DNA from: Streptomyces sp. NBC_01116
Lineage (GTDB): Bacteria > Actinomycetota > Actinomycetes > Streptomycetales > Streptomycetaceae
Assembly (NCBI RefSeq): GCF_041435495.1
Contig: NZ_CP108644.1
Span: 5,193,501 to 5,257,500 of the forward strand
DNA: 64,000 bases
Reading direction: 5' to 3'
Part shown: positions 45,069-52,540 of the stretch, one piece after another
Layout of the letters: every line of letters starts with the position of its first letter
How positions within the stretch are numbered: position 1 is the first letter of the stretch
Notes under the pieces: generated by a model
Seen by the model: the letters and a program-made list of their open reading frames with translations, nothing else
What the model was told of the DNA's origin: nothing
Database searches by the model: none
Position numbers and translations under genes: made by a program

Positions 45069-45260
45069 TCAGGTCTGTGAGGCGTACGTGACGAAGGCCG
45101 CCCAGGCGGCCGGGGCGAAGCCGAGGTGCGGGCCGTCGGCGGGGAGTTGTTTGGTGTCGCGTACGTGGATGGTGGAGGGGGCGGCGGCGACCTCGATGCA
45201 CTGAGGGCCGTCGTTGGTGCTGTAACTGCTCTTGAACCAGCTCAGCTCGGTGCTGTTCAT
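45069..45260 (-). CDS. DUF397 protein
   Basis: A 63-aa protein with the family pattern LSWFKSSYSTNDGPQCIEVA, then IHVRDTK and the closing AWAAFVTY. DUF397 proteins are small partners of DUF5753 XRE regulators in Streptomyces; some pairs behave like toxin-antitoxin or developmental switches (the WhiJ/AbaA-type paralogues). It overlaps the XRE gene by 4 nt (ATGA), so the two are coupled. Confidence 0.93.
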   Translation of the reverse strand: MNSTELSWFKSSYSTNDGPQCIEVAAAPSTIHVRDTKQLPADGPHLGFAPAAWAAFVTYASQT

Positions 45261-46138
45261 GTCTCTCCCAGCAGTTTCTCGATGAATTCCCGTGACAGCC
45301 GAGGAGTGAGGGCCTGTGACCGGATCAGGTTGTACCGCATCTCCAGGATCTGCACCTCACGCGGGTTGGTGATCAGCCCGCTGATGAGCTGGACCTCGTT
45401 GTGCCCGACCGTCTTTCCGTCCTTGAGCTTAATCACCTCGTGTGAACCGCCCAGGCCCGCGTGCTCCTCCGCCTCCATCGGCATGACCTGGATCTCGACA
45501 TGCCGCAACTGGCTCAGCTCAAGCAGGTGTTCGAGCTGGCGACGCAGGACCATTCTGCCTCCGGTCCGCCTGCGCAGGGTCGACTCCTCCTGGACAAAGG
45601 TCAGCAGCGGCGCGGGCCGTCGGTCGAAGACCACCTGCCGGGCCATGCGGGCCGTCACCAGACGCTCGATGTCTTCCTCGCTGTACGCGGGGCGTCGCTC
45701 GCGGTACAGAGCGCGCGCATACTCCTCGGTCTGGAGCAGCCCGTCGATCACTCCATTCGCGTACGAACCGATCTCGACGGCCTCCGCCTCCAGTTTCGTC
45801 AGGTCGCGGACCTTCTTCGGATACCGCGCCTCCTCCACGTCCTTCTTCATCGCCGCGATCTTGCCGCCCGCGCCCACGACGTCATCGGTCCGGTCCAGGA
45901 ACTCCGGCTTCGGGATGCGCCGCCCGCCCTCGACCTTGAAGACCAGGTTCTCGCTGTAACCGATGGCCGTGCCCAGCTCGGCCGCCCGCAGTCCGGCCGC
46001 CTCGCGCCAGAGCTTGATCTGCCGGCCGACCGCCGCGATGACCGCGCCGGAGTCGTCCTCCAGGCCGAAGTCCCGGTCCTCGTCGTCCCCGTCGAGCGCC
46101 GTGCGGTCCTCGCGGTCCTGGTTGTTCATGTCAGTCAT
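45257..46138 (-). CDS. XRE regulator with DUF5753 domain
   Basis: A 293-aa protein. GGAGG lies about 10 nt before ATG 46138; ATG 46129 is possible. An acidic leader is followed by an HTH (about 45-100; VGRQIKLWREAAGLRAAELG, YSENLVFKVEGGRRIP). The DUF5753 domain comes after it, with the signatures IGSYANGVIDGLLQTEEYAR, VTARMARQ and EIQVMPMEAEEHAGLGG. It represses or activates the linked genes in known homologues. It is divergent from an HATPase gene, the usual triad partner. Confidence 0.92.
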   Translation of the reverse strand: MTDMNNQDREDRTALDGDDEDRDFGLEDDSGAVIAAVGRQIKLWREAAGLRAAELGTAIGYSENLVFKVEGGRRIPKPEFLDRTDDVVGAGGKIAAMKKDVEEARYPKKVRDLTKLEAEAVEIGSYANGVIDGLLQTEEYARALYRERRPAYSEEDIERLVTARMARQVVFDRRPAPLLTFVQEESTLRRRTGGRMVLRRQLEHLLELSQLRHVEIQVMPMEAEEHAGLGGSHEVIKLKDGKTVGHNEVQLISGLITNPREVQILEMRYNLIRSQALTPRLSREFIEKLLGET

Positions 46139-46239
46139 GCGGCAGGAGCCTCCACCCGTATGCGTGTGCCGGACGTGTACGGCGGGGACGGGGCCCGGCG
46201 CACCGGGGACAGTCACTGTCCGTACTCACGTCAGTGCTT

Positions 46240-46269
46240 CTCAGAGTAGATACGCCCGGACACTCTGAG
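46240..46269. promoter_or_regulatory. Inverted repeat in the XRE/HATPase divergent region
   Basis: CTCAGAGT (46240-46247) and ACTCTGAG (46262-46269) are perfect 8-bp arms 14 nt apart. They flank a TAGATA -10-like box (46247-46252) and end 4 nt before the HATPase start. It is a likely operator. Confidence 0.55.
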
Positions 46270-46273
46270 TGAC

Positions 46274-46693
46274 ATGAACCAGAGAATCACCCAACCGAGG
46301 GCACGCACGGGACAGTTCGCCGTCCAGCTCTCCGCCACCCGCCGGGGGGCTCGCCTCGCCCGGCTGCTCGCCACCGAACAACTGCGCACCTGGGGGCTGC
46401 CGCTGGAGGACGCGAGCCTGGTGATCGGTGAACTGGCGACCAACGCGGCCCTGCACGGGTACGTCCCGGGGCGAGACTTCCGGATTCTGCTCAGCGTGTA
46501 CGACGACATCCTGCGCATCGAGGTCGTCGACACCCGGGGTGAGCGCCTCCCGGAGAAGCAGGCCCCGGCCGCCGACTCCGAGAGCGGGCGCGGGCTGTTG
46601 CTCGTCGAGGCGTTGTCGGTGCGGTGGGGCACGGAGCACGGGCCGTTCCCGCGCAAGACGGTCTGGGCGGAGGTGGCGCTCACCGGATCGTGA
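46274..46693 (+). CDS. RsbW-like ATP-binding protein (HATPase)
   Basis: A 139-aa GHKL ATPase domain. The N box is IGELATNAALHG (Glu53-Asn57) and the G1/G2 region includes EVVDTRGE and ESGRGLLLVEALSVRWG. Stand-alone proteins of this type are anti-sigma kinases or the third member of DUF397/DUF5753 modules. A 25-bp tandem duplication spans its stop codon. The leader is very short if the TAGATA box is used. Confidence 0.9.
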   Translation: MNQRITQPRARTGQFAVQLSATRRGARLARLLATEQLRTWGLPLEDASLVIGELATNAALHGYVPGRDFRILLSVYDDILRIEVVDTRGERLPEKQAPAADSESGRGLLLVEALSVRWGTEHGPFPRKTVWAEVALTGS

Positions 46694-46725
46694 CTGCCGC
46701 GCGCTCACCGGATCGTGACTGCCGC
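46676..46725. repeat. 25-bp perfect tandem duplication across a stop codon
   Basis: Two identical 25-nt units (46676-46700, 46701-46725), each beginning GCGCTCACCGGATCGTGACT, include the last codons and TGA of the HATPase gene. The protein ends in the first unit; the second is untranslated. A shorter CCGCGACCCGGTGA repeat follows. Confidence 0.95.
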
Positions 46726-46809
46726 GACCCGGTGAACCGCGACCCGGTGAGCCGGGATGTGCTTGGCCGCGACGTGGTGGACCGCGTCGCGGTCGCCCGC
46801 GACGTAAAA

Positions 46810-46835
46810 GCTTTTGAGTACTGCTTTTAAGTACT
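46810..46835. promoter_or_regulatory. AT-rich 13-bp direct repeat
   Basis: GCTTTTGAGTACT is followed at once by GCTTTTAAGTACT, with one mismatch. Each unit ends in AGTACT, a palindrome. The tract stands out against the GC-rich surroundings and lies about 140 nt before the HTH gene, so it could be an operator or promoter element. Confidence 0.55.
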
Positions 46836-46973
46836 GGGGAAATAACCCAACCCCACCCTGATCCGGCCAGTGGCCACCGCCGGGCGCGCGGGCGCGTAAG
46901 CGCGCGAGGGCGTCATCACTCGCATGGGTGAAGTGTGCCAACCGGGCTGGATTTATGACCTGTTGGCGGGCAT

Positions 46974-48077
46974 ATGCTCACGCTGACCACCACCCCAGAC
47001 ATGAGACGGCCCCCGGCCGGGACTGGCATCCCGATCGAGGACCTGACCACCGAGGAAGCAGGAGCCTTCCCGATGGATACCCAGCAGATTAGCGTGCCCT
47101 CGCGCGTCCCGTCCTCCGGTGTCGTACACATCAACATCCGGCTCACCGACGGGTACTCGATCATCTCCAACCGGCTCTCCCAGCACCGCGACATGTCCCT
47201 GCTGGCCATCGGCCTCGGCACCCACATCCAGTCGCTGCCCGCCGGGAGGCGCATCGGCGTCAAGGCGCTCGCCGCGGTCTTCCCGGAGAGCGAGGCCCGC
47301 ATCGCCGCCGCGTTGCGGGAGTTGGAGCGCCACGGGTTCCTGCGCCGCATCCGCGAACGCGTCCAGGGCGGGCGGATGGCCACACGTACGGAGTCGTACA
47401 ACCACCCGGAGGCTGCTGCCCGGCGGGCCGGGGCCGCCTCTGCGCCCTCTGCGCCCTCTGCGCCCTCTGCGCCCTCTGTGGCCTCTGTGGCGACTTCAGC
47501 CCGCGCCTGCGCCGCCGTCCCCGCCACCGTGTCCGTCCCCGCCTCCGCACCCGCCCCCGTAGGTGCACCTGAGCGGGAGCCCGCTCCCGCTCCCGTACCG
47601 GATGCCGCCGCTCCCTCGTCCTCGCCCGCGCCCCGGCTCGTGCCGGCGCCCACCGCGTCCAAGCCGCCGCCCCCGCCGTTGCCCTTCCCCCGCAGGCCCA
47701 GCGCCGCGTTGTTCGACGAGGCCGCCCGCCTGCTCGCCGGGCTCCAGGTCTCCGCGCCCCTGTTCGTCCTCTCCGAGGCGGACGTGGAGCGGCTCACCCC
47801 CGGAGTCGCCGCCTGGCTGGAGCGTGGCGTGCGGCCTGATGCCGTGCGGGTCGCGCTCACCGATGACCCGCCCGTGCCCCTCCGGCATCCGGCGAAGCTG
47901 GTGCGGCACCGGCTCGTCGCGCTGCTTCCGCCGCCCCTGCCCGCCGCCGTGCCCGTCGTCCCCCTCCAGAACTGCGACGACTGCGACCGGGCCTTCCGGT
48001 CGTCCGTGCCGGGGTGCTGCGGGGAATGCCGCGAGGGCTGGGCGTATGCCGCCGAGCCGTGCCTGCTCGGCGCGTGA
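46974..48077 (+). CDS. Winged-HTH protein with Pro/Ala linker and Cys cluster
   Basis: A 367-aa protein of a Streptomyces-type family. The start is ATG 46974, or possibly ATG 47073. Residues about 48-145 form a winged HTH (MSLLAIGLGTHIQSLPAG, IAAALRELERHGFLRRIRER). A disordered linker of about 110 residues includes a 9-bp coding repeat (SAP units, 47441-47476). The C-terminal region (about 245-367) has helices, then Cys pairs CDDC and CCGEC that could bind zinc. It is probably DNA binding; targets and ligand are unknown. The 280-nt region upstream holds tandem repeats. Confidence 0.75.
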   Translation: MLTLTTTPDMRRPPAGTGIPIEDLTTEEAGAFPMDTQQISVPSRVPSSGVVHINIRLTDGYSIISNRLSQHRDMSLLAIGLGTHIQSLPAGRRIGVKALAAVFPESEARIAAALRELERHGFLRRIRERVQGGRMATRTESYNHPEAAARRAGAASAPSAPSAPSAPSVASVATSARACAAVPATVSVPASAPAPVGAPEREPAPAPVPDAAAPSSSPAPRLVPAPTASKPPPPPLPFPRRPSAALFDEAARLLAGLQVSAPLFVLSEADVERLTPGVAAWLERGVRPDAVRVALTDDPPVPLRHPAKLVRHRLVALLPPPLPAAVPVVPLQNCDDCDRAFRSSVPGCCGECREGWAYAAEPCLLGA

Positions 48078-48222
48078 GCAGTCCAGAGGCCGGAGGCCGG
48101 GACCGCCTGACTCCGCAGCATGCGTCAAGGCGCTCACCAAAGGCTCACCACGGCGGGGCCGGGGAGCACGTGCGGGCAGTAGTGGCGGTCCGTGCTTGCT
48201 TCCCGCGGTCCCTGCGGCGCGT

Positions 48223-48678
48223 TCAGCCGTGGTCGCCGCGGTGATGATCCACGAGGCGGTTGAGCAGGTCGATCAGGTTCCGCCGGTCGGCCGCGGGCAA
48301 CGGGGCGAGGAACTCGTCCTGCGCGGCGGCCAGCAGCCGGTCGAGGCGGGTGAGTTCTCTCCGGCCCGGCGGGGTGATGGTGATGACGTTGCGCCTGCGG
48401 TCCTCCGGGTCGGGCGCGCGCTCCAGGAGCCGCCGTTCGGCGAGGTCGTTGACCGTTGCCACCATGTCGCTGCGGTCGATGCCCGTACGGCGCCCGAGGT
48501 CGGCCTGGCTCGACGGGCCGTACTCCTCGGCAGCCGCCAGCAGGGCGTAGTGGTAGCGCCGGGCGCCGGCCCGGGCCAGCTCGTGATCCACGATCCGGTT
48601 CGCGGCCAGCGCCGCCTGGTTGACCAGCCTGCTCGACAGCGCGCGCAGCCGCTGCGGCGTCCCGTGTTCCGTTTCCAC
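48223..48678 (-). CDS. MarR-family transcriptional regulator
   Basis: A 151-aa protein from GTG 48678 (VETEHGTPQ); GTG 48708 would add ten residues. There is no SD, and a TACATT box 6 nt upstream suggests leaderless translation from 48678. The MarR fold is clear: RYHYALLAAAEEYGPSSQAD, LGRRTGIDRSDMVATVNDLAERRLLE and the wing DPEDRRRNVITITPPGR. Such dimers bind 16-24-bp palindromes and release them on binding phenolic or other ligands. It is divergent from an epoxide hydrolase with a perfect palindrome between them. Confidence 0.92.
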   Translation of the reverse strand: METEHGTPQRLRALSSRLVNQAALAANRIVDHELARAGARRYHYALLAAAEEYGPSSQADLGRRTGIDRSDMVATVNDLAERRLLERAPDPEDRRRNVITITPPGRRELTRLDRLLAAAQDEFLAPLPAADRRNLIDLLNRLVDHHRGDHG

Positions 48679-48698
48679 GGACGCAATGTAACAACTTG

Positions 48699-48727
48699 TT
48701 GGCCCCACCCACGATCAGGCATAGGGT
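48699..48727 (+). promoter_or_regulatory. Promoter of the epoxide hydrolase gene
   Basis: TTGGCC (48699-48704), a 17-nt spacer and TAGGGT (48722-48727) fit a sigma-70-type promoter. Transcription would start at about 48734, inside the palindrome at 48729-48752. An 11-bp palindrome AACAACTTGTT (48690-48700) overlaps the -35 box. Confidence 0.65.
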
Positions 48728-48728
48728 G

Positions 48729-48752
48729 GGTCCAGCCAACGTTGGCTGGACC
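48729..48752. promoter_or_regulatory. Perfect 24-bp palindrome, MarR operator candidate
   Basis: GGTCCAGCCAAC is followed directly by its exact reverse complement. It covers the predicted start point of the hydrolase transcript, so binding would block the promoter. The CCAAC/GTTGG half-site resembles the flank of the smaller palindrome at 48690-48700. Confidence 0.8.
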
Positions 48753-48827
48753 AACGATATGGAGCCGGCGTCATGGAACAAGCCGACCGTCCGGAGATCG
48801 CCACCTCATAGCCTTGGAGCCACCACC

Positions 48828-49919
48828 ATGATCAAGTCGTTCCGCATCGACGTTCCCCAGTCCGACCTCGACGACCTGAACGTCCGGCTCGCCCGCACCC
48901 GCTGGCCCAACGAGATCGCCGACGCGGGGTGGGACTACGGCTTCCCGCTGGCACGGCTCAGGGAACTGGCCGACCTCTGGCGCACCGGGTACGACTGGCG
49001 CGAGCACGAGGCCGTGCTCAACGAACTTCCGCACTTCACCACCGAGATCGACGGCCAGAACGTTCACTTCGTCCACGTCCGGTGCCCGAGACCGGACGCA
49101 CTCGCGCTGATACTCACCCACGGCTGGCCCGGGTCCTTCCTGGAGTTCCTCGACGTGATCGAGCCGCTGGCGCGCGACTTCCACCTGGTGATCCCGTCCA
49201 TCCCGGGCTACGGCTTCTCCGGACCGACCCGCGAGCGCGGCTGGGACATGGTCCGGATCGCACGGGCCTGGGCCGAGCTCATGCGCCGGCTCGGGTACGA
49301 GCGTTACGGCGCGCAGGGCGGCGACTTCGGCTCGGGCATCTCGACGGCTCTCGGCGCGCTGGCCCCCGAGCAGGTGGTCGGCGTGCACGTCAACTACCTG
49401 CCGACCCGGCCGGACCCGGACGCCGGCGTCGACCTGTCCGAGGAGGACGAGGCCCGGCTGGACAAGGTCAGGCGGATGATGGCGAACCGCCCCCCGTACC
49501 AGGCTCTCCAGGCCGCCACCCCGCAGACCATCGGCTACGCGCTGACCGACTCGCCCGTCGGTCAGCTGGCCTGGATCGCCGAGCGCTTCGCCCAGTGGAC
49601 CGACCCCCGTACGCCGATCGGCGACGAGCGGATGCTCACCGACGTATCGCTGTACTGGCTGACCGCCACCGCGGCCTCCTCGGCCCGGCTGCACCGCGAG
49701 GCGGCGCGGCGGACGGAGCCGTGCCCGGTGCCGGTCGGCGTGGCGGTGTTCGCGCACGACATCACGCAGTCGGTGCGGCCGCTGGCCGAGCGGTTGTACG
49801 ACATCAGGCACTGGTCGGAATTCGACCGCGGCGGTCACTTCGCGGCGATGGAGGTGCCGGAGCTGTTCGCCGAGGACGTCCGGGCCTTCTTCCTCGGCAG
49901 CCTGTCGGGGCGCACGTAG
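48828..49919 (+). CDS. Epoxide hydrolase (alpha/beta fold, EHN domain)
   Basis: A 363-aa protein from ATG 48828. The EHN domain spans about 2-105 (FRIDVPQSDLDDLNVRLART, then the linker WRTGYDWREHEAVLNELPHF). The hydrolase core has the oxyanion motif HGWPGS (98-103), nucleophile Asp166 in GGDFGS and a late His region FDRGGHFAAMEVPELF. It opens epoxides to diols in the cytoplasm. The substrate is unknown, and both detoxification and juvenile-hormone-type or secondary-metabolite epoxides are possible. It is probably controlled by the divergent MarR protein. Confidence 0.92.
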   Translation: MIKSFRIDVPQSDLDDLNVRLARTRWPNEIADAGWDYGFPLARLRELADLWRTGYDWREHEAVLNELPHFTTEIDGQNVHFVHVRCPRPDALALILTHGWPGSFLEFLDVIEPLARDFHLVIPSIPGYGFSGPTRERGWDMVRIARAWAELMRRLGYERYGAQGGDFGSGISTALGALAPEQVVGVHVNYLPTRPDPDAGVDLSEEDEARLDKVRRMMANRPPYQALQAATPQTIGYALTDSPVGQLAWIAERFAQWTDPRTPIGDERMLTDVSLYWLTATAASSARLHREAARRTEPCPVPVGVAVFAHDITQSVRPLAERLYDIRHWSEFDRGGHFAAMEVPELFAEDVRAFFLGSLSGRT

Positions 49920-50038
49920 CGACCGGGCTTCTTCCTCGTTCGCTTCACCTGGCGATCGTCGGGGCGTCGGAGGGGTCGCCCGGTTGCCGTGAGTCGCGAG
50001 AAGTCGCGGGGGACGTCGTGAAAAATGTTCGGGCGGCG

Positions 50039-50065
50039 TGTCGATCGGGCCCGGTCCCGTTCGTC
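50039..50065 (+). promoter_or_regulatory. ECF42-type promoter motif
   Basis: TGTCGA (50039-50044), a 17-nt spacer and CGTC (50062-50065) match the bipartite motif I recall for ECF42 target promoters. It lies 60 nt before the DGPF gene, which precedes an ECF42-type sigma gene. Positive autoregulation is inferred. Confidence 0.6.
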
Positions 50066-50124
50066 GTCATCGTGTAGGGCGACCCGCACGGCGGGCGCGA
50101 CACACAGGCGAGAAGGAGCCGACC

Positions 50125-50475
50125 ATGAAGTACATGCTGCTGATCCACAGCGGAGCCGTCGACGAGCAGGGCGGCGCGCCCCAGTGCACCGTCGAGGACT
50201 GGATGGCCTACGACAAGGACGTACGCGACGCGGGCATCCACGTCTCCGGGGAGTCGCTGGCCGATCTGGTGACCGCGACCACCGTGCGGGTCTCGCCGGC
50301 CGGGGAGCGGACCGTGACGGACGGGCCGTTCGCCGAGACGCGGGAGCTGCTGGGCGGGTTCCTCGTGATCGACGTGCCCGACCTCGACGCCGCCCTCGAC
50401 TGGGCCGCGCGCTGTCCCGGCTCGCGGGACGGCGGCTCGGTCGTCGTCCGGCCGGTCGCGGACTTCGGGGCCTGA
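50125..50475 (+). CDS. YciI/DGPF-domain protein
   Basis: A 116-aa protein. The ATG follows AAGGAGCCGACC. The YCII-related fold is marked by MKYMLLIHSG, the DGPF motif (VTDGPFAETRELLGGF) and ALDWAARCPGSRDGGSVVVRP. DGPF proteins are the regular genomic partners and targets of ECF42 sigma factors. The biochemical role is unknown. It ends 5 nt before the sigma gene and forms an operon with it. Confidence 0.93.
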   Translation: MKYMLLIHSGAVDEQGGAPQCTVEDWMAYDKDVRDAGIHVSGESLADLVTATTVRVSPAGERTVTDGPFAETRELLGGFLVIDVPDLDAALDWAARCPGSRDGGSVVVRPVADFGA

Positions 50476-50480
50476 GAGCC

Positions 50481-51791
50481 GTGCCGGGCGAGGAGGAGCC
50501 CCCGGGCGAGGGCGAGGGCCTGGGGAAGGGCGTGCCCCCGCGCGGGGGCCGGGTGGCCGCCGAAGCCGTCGAGGCGGTGTTCCGGGAGGAGCGCGGGCTG
50601 CTGCTCGCCTCCCTCGTCCGCAGGTTCGGGGATCTCGACCTGGCCGAGGAGGTGACGTCCGAGGCGATCGAGGCCGCGCTGCGGCACTGGCCCGCCGAGG
50701 GCGTCCCCGCCCGGCCCGGGGCCTGGCTGCTGACCACCGCCCGGCGTCGGGCGGTGGACCGGCTGCGGCGCGACCAGGCGTACGCCGCCCGGCTCGCCGT
50801 CCTCGCCGCCGACGCGGAACGCGCCGAGCCCGCCCCCGCTCCGGACCTGCCCCGGGCCGGGGACGGCGAACTGCCGGACGAACGGCTCCAGTTGTTCTTC
50901 ACCTGCACCCATCCCGCCCTCGCCGCCGAGGACCGCACCGCCCTGACCCTGCGGTGCCTCGCCGGGCTCACCACACCGGAGGTGGCGCGGGCGTTCCTCG
51001 TGCCGACGGCGACCATGGCCCAGCGCATCGTGCGGGCCAAGAAGAAGATCCGCGAGGCCCGTATCCCGTTCCGGGTGCCCGGCCCCGACGAACTGCCCCA
51101 GCGGCTGCCCGGAGTCCTCCAGGTCGTCTACTCGGTCTTCACGGAGGGGTACGCGGCCAGCTCCGGACCCCGTCTCCAGCGGCTCGACCTGGCCGAGGAG
51201 GCGATCCGGCTGGCCCGGATACTGCACCGCCTGCTGCCCGCCGAGCGGGAGTGCGCCGGGCTCCTCGCGCTGCTGCTCCTCGTCCACGCCCGGCGCGACG
51301 CGCGGACCGGGCCGGAGGGCGAGCCGGTGCTCCTGGAGGACCAGGACCGGGGGCTCTGGGACCGGCCGATGATCGGGGAGGGCCGCGCCCTGGTCGTCGG
51401 CGCGCTGACCGGCGGACCGGCCGGGCCGTACGGGGTGCAGGCCGCCATCGCCGCCCTGCACGACGAGGCGGCGGACGTGGCGGCCACGGACTGGCCGCAG
51501 ATCGTGGCCCTGTACGACGTGCTCCTCACGCTCACCCCGTCCCCCGTGGTGGCGTTGAACCGCGCCGTGGCGGTGGCGATGCGGGACGGGCCGGCGGCCG
51601 GTCTGGCGCTGCTCGACGCGTTGGCGGGGGAGCCCCGGCTGCGGGCGTACCCGCCGTACGTCGTGGCGCGGGGGGACCTGCTCGGCCGGCTGGGGCGGGA
51701 CGGGGAGGCCGCCGACGCGTACCGGGAGGCGCTGATGCTCCCGGTCACCGAGCCGGAGCGGGCCGCGCTGCGCCGGAAGCTGGGGGAGTAG
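50481..51791 (+). CDS. ECF42-type sigma factor with C-terminal helical extension
   Basis: A 436-aa protein from GTG 50481. The sigma-2 region spans about 30-100 (FREERGLLLASLVRRFGDLD, AWLLTTARRRAVDRLRR) and sigma-4 about 130-190 (CLAGLTTPEVARAFLVPTAT). A TPR-like extension of about 230 residues (DUF6596 type; RILHRLLPAERECAGLLALL, SPVVALNRAVAVAM) replaces an anti-sigma factor and is required for activity in studied members. It is linked to a DGPF gene and a matching promoter motif. The signal is unknown. Confidence 0.92.
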   Translation: MPGEEEPPGEGEGLGKGVPPRGGRVAAEAVEAVFREERGLLLASLVRRFGDLDLAEEVTSEAIEAALRHWPAEGVPARPGAWLLTTARRRAVDRLRRDQAYAARLAVLAADAERAEPAPAPDLPRAGDGELPDERLQLFFTCTHPALAAEDRTALTLRCLAGLTTPEVARAFLVPTATMAQRIVRAKKKIREARIPFRVPGPDELPQRLPGVLQVVYSVFTEGYAASSGPRLQRLDLAEEAIRLARILHRLLPAERECAGLLALLLLVHARRDARTGPEGEPVLLEDQDRGLWDRPMIGEGRALVVGALTGGPAGPYGVQAAIAALHDEAADVAATDWPQIVALYDVLLTLTPSPVVALNRAVAVAMRDGPAAGLALLDALAGEPRLRAYPPYVVARGDLLGRLGRDGEAADAYREALMLPVTEPERAALRRKLGE

Positions 51792-51800
51792 CCGTGCTGT

Positions 51801-51881
51801 GCCGGAAGCCGGAAGCCGGAAGCCGGAAGCCTGGGGCAGGGGGCAGGGGGCAGGGAGCAGGGAGCAGGGGGCAGGGGGCAG
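51801..51881. repeat. Two adjacent 7-bp tandem-repeat arrays
   Basis: Four copies of GCCGGAA (51801-51828) are followed by seven copies of GGGGCAG/GGAGCAG (51833-51881), just after the ECF42 stop. The 51792-51965 gap holds nothing else. Confidence 0.95.
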
Positions 51882-51965
51882 GGAAGTACGGGAGCGGGGT
51901 AGCGGCAGGTCCCCGTTTCCCCTTCCCCAGCAAGGTTCCCCGCAACTACAGCGGGGGCCCCGCGG

Positions 51966-52343
51966 CTACAGCAGCAGGAACACCACGACCACCGCGAACG
52001 CCACCACCAGCACCCCGTAGAGGTTGATCCTCCACTTCGGGACCTCGTAGGTCTCACCGGTCAGGGCACTCGCCCGGATCTTCTCCATGTCCGGCCGTAT
52101 GGCCACGACCAGCAGGGCCAGCGAGAGCAGCGAGACGGAGAAGATGACCAGCGCCTCCATCTCCGAGTGCCCGTGTGTGCCGTCGAACCCCAGGACGGTG
52201 CCCGCTCCGAGGACGGGCGCGATCACCGAGTAGACCGTCGCCCTCCGGTTCCTGAAGCAGAAGTGGACCGCCGCCAGGAACGACACGGACGCGGCCACCG
52301 CCACGATCCACCACTGACCCGTCGTCAGACTCTCCGCCGACAC
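51966..52343 (-). CDS. Small multi-helix membrane protein
   Basis: A 125-aa protein. GTG 52343 was chosen from GGGGAG about 9 nt upstream; GTG 52358 is an alternative. Hydrophobic segments occur near the N terminus (WWIVAVAASVSFLAAVHF), in the middle (ALVIFSVSLLSLALLVVAI) and at the C-terminal end (LYGVLVVAFAVVVVFLLL), with a weaker one at TVYSVIAPVLGAGTVLG. No function is recognised. It is convergent with the ECF42 gene and divergent from the carboxypeptidase. Confidence 0.65.
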   Translation of the reverse strand: MSAESLTTGQWWIVAVAASVSFLAAVHFCFRNRRATVYSVIAPVLGAGTVLGFDGTHGHSEMEALVIFSVSLLSLALLVVAIRPDMEKIRASALTGETYEVPKWRINLYGVLVVAFAVVVVFLLL

Positions 52344-52540
52344 CCGTTGTCTCCCCACCGTTCCGTGTGCCGCCTCGTCCCGAAGCGGCCCCCGGAGCCA
52401 TTCTCCTGTCGATTCCCGTTCGGCCAAACAGCAGGGGATGGCCGGAATCCTTGCCTTGACCCGCTCATGACATGAGTTCATCCTGTGCCCGTCGCACAGC
52501 TCCACCCCCCCTCACCCCGACGGACCCAGGAGATGCCAGC

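Noticed and set aside
42553..45204. 883-aa plus-strand ORF across the M16 and helical-repeat genes
   Set aside because: Shadow frame with repetitive composition; the minus strand has HLVEH and normal starts.
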